Shown one piece after another: positions 60,453 through 64,000 of a stretch of 64,000 bases of DNA; within the stretch, counting starts at the first letter, position 1; each line of letters starts with the position of its first letter. The DNA is taken from positions 3,919,145 through 3,983,144 of the forward strand of contig NZ_KB910516.1 of NCBI RefSeq assembly GCF_000372825.1, given 5' to 3'. The notes under the pieces were generated by a model. It saw nothing but the letters and a program-made list of their open reading frames with translations. It was not told the origin of the DNA and did not search any database. Source of the DNA: Methylobacterium sp. 77. GTDB lineage: Bacteria; Pseudomonadota; Alphaproteobacteria; Rhizobiales; Beijerinckiaceae. The position numbers were made by a program, and so were the translations under genes.

Positions 60453-62699
60453 ATGGTGGCCGCCGGCCAGCGCCCAATCCGGTTTTCAAGAACGACCATG
60501 ACGTCACTCGTTGTCCCTCCTTCGCGTCCAGCAATCCGGCTACCCTCCGCTTCGCGCCGGCAGGGCGCCGCGCTGCTGCTCTCCCTCGCGACCTCGACCA
60601 TGCTGGCCGGCGCGGCGCGCGGGCAGGATGCCGTCACCCTCGACCAGCTTTCGGTCGAGGGAACGGGGGTGAGCCTGACGCGGGCGAGCCCCGTTGGGCT
60701 CAACCTGTCCACGCCGTCCCGCAGCGCCAGCCGCCTCGGCCTGACGCCGCTGGAGACCCCCGCCAGCCTCGACGTGATCAGCGGCGAGACCGCCCGCATC
60801 CGGGGCCAGAACACGGTCGTCGAGGCGGTGACGCAGAACGCCACCGGCATCACCACCATCGCCTCGCCGGGCAATGGCAACGGCGCCTTCTCCAGCCGCG
60901 GCTTTGCCGGCCCGAACTCGATCCAGCAGCTCTACGATGGCACCCGCCTGTTCGTCGGCGCCGGCACCGTGACCTTCCCGTTCGACACCTGGAACGTGGA
61001 GCGGATCGAGGTTCTGCGCGGCCCGGCCTCCGTGCTCTACGGCGACGGCGCCATCGGCGGCGTGGTCAACGTGGTCTCGAAGAAGCCGAGCTTCACCCCG
61101 ATCCACGCCGCCCGCGTCGCCACCGGGTCGGACGGGCTCGCGCGCCTCGCCCTTGATCTCGGCGGTCCCATCGGCGACGCGGTCGCCTACCGCCTCAATG
61201 TCAGCGGCAACCGCGATGGCGGCTGGCTGAACCAGAATGGCGACTTCCGCAACCTCGCGGTCTCGGGCGCGCTGCTGTTCCAGCTCAACCCGGATCTCGC
61301 CGTCACCCTGAGCCACGATCTCGGTTATCAGGAACCGGCCCGCTACTGGGGTACGCCCCTGGTGAACGGCAAGATCGTCCAGGCCCTGCGCTACAACAAC
61401 TACAATGTCGACGGCGCCAAGGTGACCTGGGCCGATAACTGGACCCAGCTCAAGGCCGAGTGGACGCCCAGCGCCGACATCACCATCCGCAACACCGCCT
61501 ACCGGCTGCAGAGCCGGCGCCATTGGCTCGATGTCGAGCAATACAGCTTCAACCGTTCCACCGGGCTCATCGACCGCTCGGATTACCTCGAGATCTACCA
61601 CCAGCAGGAACAGGTCGGGAACCGCTTCGACGCGGCGTTCAAGGGCAGCCTGTTCGGCTTCCGCAATGAATTCGCGGTGGGATTCGACGTCAACCACGTC
61701 GATTTCCGCCACACCAACAACTTCTCCAGCGCGGGCGGCAGCCTCGTCACCAGTGTCGACCCGTTCAATTTCGATCCGGGCACTTTCCCGGCGAATGGCC
61801 GGGCGAGTCCGGCCTACGCCACCAGCACCAATCAGGCGTCGGTCTTTGCCGAGAACCGGCTGATCCTGAGCGAGCAGCTCTCCTTCCTCACCGGCGTGCG
61901 GTTCGATGCGCCGACCCTGCATCGCCGCAACCTCGTCACCGGGGCGACCTTCGAGCGCTCGTTCGAGGCGCTGAGCTACCGCTTCGGCCTCGTCTACAAC
62001 CCGACGCCGGACTCGGCGCTCTACGTGCAATACGCCACCGCCACCGATCCGGTCGGCAGCCTCATCAGCCTGTCGCAGTCGCTATCCGGGTTCGATCTCT
62101 CCACCGGCGAGCAGGTCGAGGTCGGGGCCAAGGGCCTCGCCCTCGGCGGCGCCCTCGAATGGACGGTCGCCGGCTACCGCATCGTCAAGGACAACCTGAT
62201 CTCGGCGGTGCCGGGCCAGCCCACGGTCTCGACGCAGGTGGGCCAACAATCCTCGCACGGGGTCGAGGGCGCGCTTGCCCTGCGCCTGCCCGATGGCTGG
62301 CGCATCGACGCCAACCTCGCCCTGCTCCACGCGCAATACGACGAGTTCCGGCAGGGCTCCGTCTCCTATGCCGGCAACCAGCCCGTCGACGTGCCCCAGC
62401 GCGTCGCCAATGTCTGGCTCAATTGGGCTTTCACCCGCGATTGGGAGGCCCGGATCGGGCTGCAGAATGTCGGCCGGGTCTTCAGCGATTTCGCCAACAC
62501 CGCGCCGCGGCCCGACTATACCCTGGCCCATCTCGGCCTCGACCATCAGGTCACCCCGGCCTCGCGCCTGAGCCTTCGCGTCTACAACCTGTTCGACAAG
62601 ACTTACGCGATCAGCGGCAACGCCGTAGACGGGATCGGCACCAACTGGCTGCTCGGGCGACCGCGCTCGTTCGAGGTCGCCTACAGCGTCGCATGGTGA
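60453..62699 (+). CDS. TonB-dependent receptor 2 (siderophore-type, downstream of B12 riboswitch)
   Basis: The 748-residue receptor has a signal peptide, a plug (LETPASLDVISGETARIRG, FSSRGFAGPNSIQQLYDGT, and IEVLRGPASVLYG) and a beta barrel ending FEVAYSVAW. By plug type it resembles ferric-siderophore receptors rather than BtuB. An ATG at 60498 is an alternative start that gives a shorter signal region. Its stop overlaps the PepSY membrane gene by 7 nt, as in many siderophore receptor/reductase pairs. The substrate could be a xenosiderophore or a corrinoid. Confidence 0.93.
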   Translation: MVAAGQRPIRFSRTTMTSLVVPPSRPAIRLPSASRRQGAALLLSLATSTMLAGAARGQDAVTLDQLSVEGTGVSLTRASPVGLNLSTPSRSASRLGLTPLETPASLDVISGETARIRGQNTVVEAVTQNATGITTIASPGNGNGAFSSRGFAGPNSIQQLYDGTRLFVGAGTVTFPFDTWNVERIEVLRGPASVLYGDGAIGGVVNVVSKKPSFTPIHAARVATGSDGLARLALDLGGPIGDAVAYRLNVSGNRDGGWLNQNGDFRNLAVSGALLFQLNPDLAVTLSHDLGYQEPARYWGTPLVNGKIVQALRYNNYNVDGAKVTWADNWTQLKAEWTPSADITIRNTAYRLQSRRHWLDVEQYSFNRSTGLIDRSDYLEIYHQQEQVGNRFDAAFKGSLFGFRNEFAVGFDVNHVDFRHTNNFSSAGGSLVTSVDPFNFDPGTFPANGRASPAYATSTNQASVFAENRLILSEQLSFLTGVRFDAPTLHRRNLVTGATFERSFEALSYRFGLVYNPTPDSALYVQYATATDPVGSLISLSQSLSGFDLSTGEQVEVGAKGLALGGALEWTVAGYRIVKDNLISAVPGQPTVSTQVGQQSSHGVEGALALRLPDGWRIDANLALLHAQYDEFRQGSVSYAGNQPVDVPQRVANVWLNWAFTRDWEARIGLQNVGRVFSDFANTAPRPDYTLAHLGLDHQVTPASRLSLRVYNLFDKTYAISGNAVDGIGTNWLLGRPRSFEVAYSVAW

Positions 62700-64000
62700 G
62701 CCTCGTCAAATCGAGCCTCGTCAAACCGGTGAAGCGATGGCTGATCCTCGGCCATCGTTGGCTCGGCATCGCCACCGGGCTGCTCTTCGCCCTGTGGATC
62801 GGCTCCGGGCTGGTGATGCTCTACGTGCCGTTCCCGAGCCTGACGGAGGCCGAACGCCTCGCCCGGCTGCGCCCGATGGCCTGGGAGGAGGTCGCGGTCT
62901 CGCCGGACGAGGCCCTGGCCGCGTCGGGCGAAACACGGATGCCCCGCAGCCTCGATCTCGAGATGCGGGGCGACGTGCCGGTCTACCGGATGTCGGCCCC
63001 GGACGGCCGGCGCATCACCCTCTCCGCGCGGAAAGGCGCCGTGGCGGGGCCCGTCGACGAGGAGGCGGCCCGGCGCCTCGCCGGTGCCGGCCCCGGCGCA
63101 TCGGTGACGCGGGTCTGGCGCGACCAATGGACGGTGACGGCGCGCTACGATCCCCTGCGGCCGTTCCACAAGGTCGCGCTGAACGACGCGGCCGGAACCG
63201 AGCTCTACGTCTCGCGGGCGACGGGCGAGATCGCCCTCGACACGACGCGGTTCGAGCGCGGATGGAACTGGGTCGGGGCCGTCACCCACTGGGTCTATCT
63301 CACGCCGCTTCGCGCCCGCGCCGTGTTGTGGCGCGACGTGGTGCTGTGGGTTTCCGGCATCGCCGCGGGCACGGCGCTCACCGGGCTCGTCCTCGGCTTC
63401 TGGCGCCTGCGCCTGCGGCACCGCTACGCCAGGGGGCGCGTTACGCCCTATCGCGGGATGGCGCGCTGGCACCATTTCGCCGGGCTCGTCGGCGGGATCG
63501 GGCTCACCACCTTCATCGTCAGCGGCTGGCTCTCGATGAACCCGAACCGCTGGTTCGCCTCCCTCGCACCGCCCGCCGACCTGCGCGAGGCCTATGCCGG
63601 ACCGCCGGCGCCGATCGGGCTCGATACCGCCGGCCTTCGCGCGATCAGCTCACGGGCGCCGCTCGGCCTGCGTTTCATCCGCATCGGCGGGGGCTGGGTC
63701 GCGATGGGCCTCTCCGGCACCGGCGCGGACGCGGTCGAAGCGGCCCCCGACACGGCGCGGATCCTCGCCGCCGCGAGCGAGGCGATGGCGGGGGCGAGGT
63801 TGGAGGGCGTCGAGCGCCTGGAAGCGCACGACCTCTACTGGTCACCGCTCACGAGCGGGACACTCCCTGTCCTGCGGTTGCGCTTTGCCGATCCGGCTGC
63901 GACGTGGCTGCATGTCGATCCGCGCAGCGGCGAGATCCTGAACCGCCTCGACCGGTCGGGCCGCGCCAACCGCTGGCTGTTCACGGCCCTGCACCGGCTC
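62693..64000 (+). CDS. PepSY-associated membrane protein (partial, C-terminus outside window)
   Basis: The 436 visible residues show a helix at about 17-45 (GHRWLGIATGLLFALWIGSG), PepSY-type periplasmic segments, further helices near 218-238 and 256-280, and HH-containing motifs (ARWHHFAGL). The family (PF03929) is found next to TonB siderophore receptors and is thought to act as an inner-membrane ferric reductase. Its ATG overlaps the receptor stop by 7 nt, so they form an operon. The reading frame is still open at the window end. Confidence 0.92.
   Translation, partial: MVSLVKSSLVKPVKRWLILGHRWLGIATGLLFALWIGSGLVMLYVPFPSLTEAERLARLRPMAWEEVAVSPDEALAASGETRMPRSLDLEMRGDVPVYRMSAPDGRRITLSARKGAVAGPVDEEAARRLAGAGPGASVTRVWRDQWTVTARYDPLRPFHKVALNDAAGTELYVSRATGEIALDTTRFERGWNWVGAVTHWVYLTPLRARAVLWRDVVLWVSGIAAGTALTGLVLGFWRLRLRHRYARGRVTPYRGMARWHHFAGLVGGIGLTTFIVSGWLSMNPNRWFASLAPPADLREAYAGPPAPIGLDTAGLRAISSRAPLGLRFIRIGGGWVAMGLSGTGADAVEAAPDTARILAAASEAMAGARLEGVERLEAHDLYWSPLTSGTLPVLRLRFADPAATWLHVDPRSGEILNRLDRSGRANRWLFTALHRL

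Noticed and set aside
1..64000. CRISPR arrays, tRNA or rRNA genes, and intact insertion sequences
   Set aside because: None was seen: no regularly spaced repeats, no tRNA-like CCA/T-loop pattern and no transposase reading frame.

Overview
This is a GC-rich window with alphaproteobacterial gene content: a CcmI-E-F-H cytochrome c maturation operon, an RcGTA-type gene transfer agent (GTA) cluster, and PSK-type VapB and HigBA toxin-antitoxin modules. The best guess is a Hyphomicrobiales member, perhaps Methylobacterium or a relative. That placement comes from gene content and base composition only.

Region 1 (1-11.4 kb) is mostly housekeeping on the minus strand. It holds a DUF1007 secreted protein cut by the window edge, a methyl-accepting chemotaxis protein, a small secreted protein with a strong terminator, the ccmI-ccmE-ccmF-ccmH operon, and a two-component system with a PepSY-like protein upstream. 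A vapBC module on the plus strand separates the response regulator from its histidine kinase.

Region 2 (11.5-32.3 kb) is a nearly complete RcGTA-like head-tail cluster on the minus strand. In transcription order it runs: small terminase, large terminase, portal, prohead protease, HK97 capsid, head-tail connector proteins, DUF3168, major tail protein, tail chaperone pair, short tape measure, DUF2460, DUF2163, NlpC/P60, the very large baseplate protein, a DUF2793 fibre, a T4-type lysozyme and three small membrane or accessory proteins. No integrase, replication gene or phage repressor is visible. The cluster is interrupted at three junctions by plus-strand genes: a SnoaL/NTF2-like secreted protein, two tandem secreted trypsin-like proteases, and a higBA module whose antitoxin end overlaps the NlpC/P60 gene.

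Region 3 (32.3-33.8 kb) is a boundary zone with an AT-rich unrecognised gene, a DUF3606 protein and a disordered small protein.

Region 4 (33.8-64 kb) is a siderophore island. It encodes an FecE/FhuC-type ATPase, an ornithine/lysine N-hydroxylase, an MbtH-like protein, and two NRPSs with the order FAAL-ACP-C-A-PCP-E-C-A-PCP and C-A-PCP-TE. It continues with a GNAT, a siderophore-interacting flavin reductase with a DUF2218 domain, an EntS-like exporter, a periplasmic binding protein, a fused double permease, two TonB-dependent receptors and a PepSY membrane protein. The predicted product is an acylated lipotripeptide hydroxamate of the form acyl-D-X-Thr-X, where X is probably hydroxyornithine. 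The two X-specific adenylation domains are nearly identical at DNA level, which points to recent duplication or gene conversion. A cobalamin riboswitch lies between the two receptors and precedes the second.
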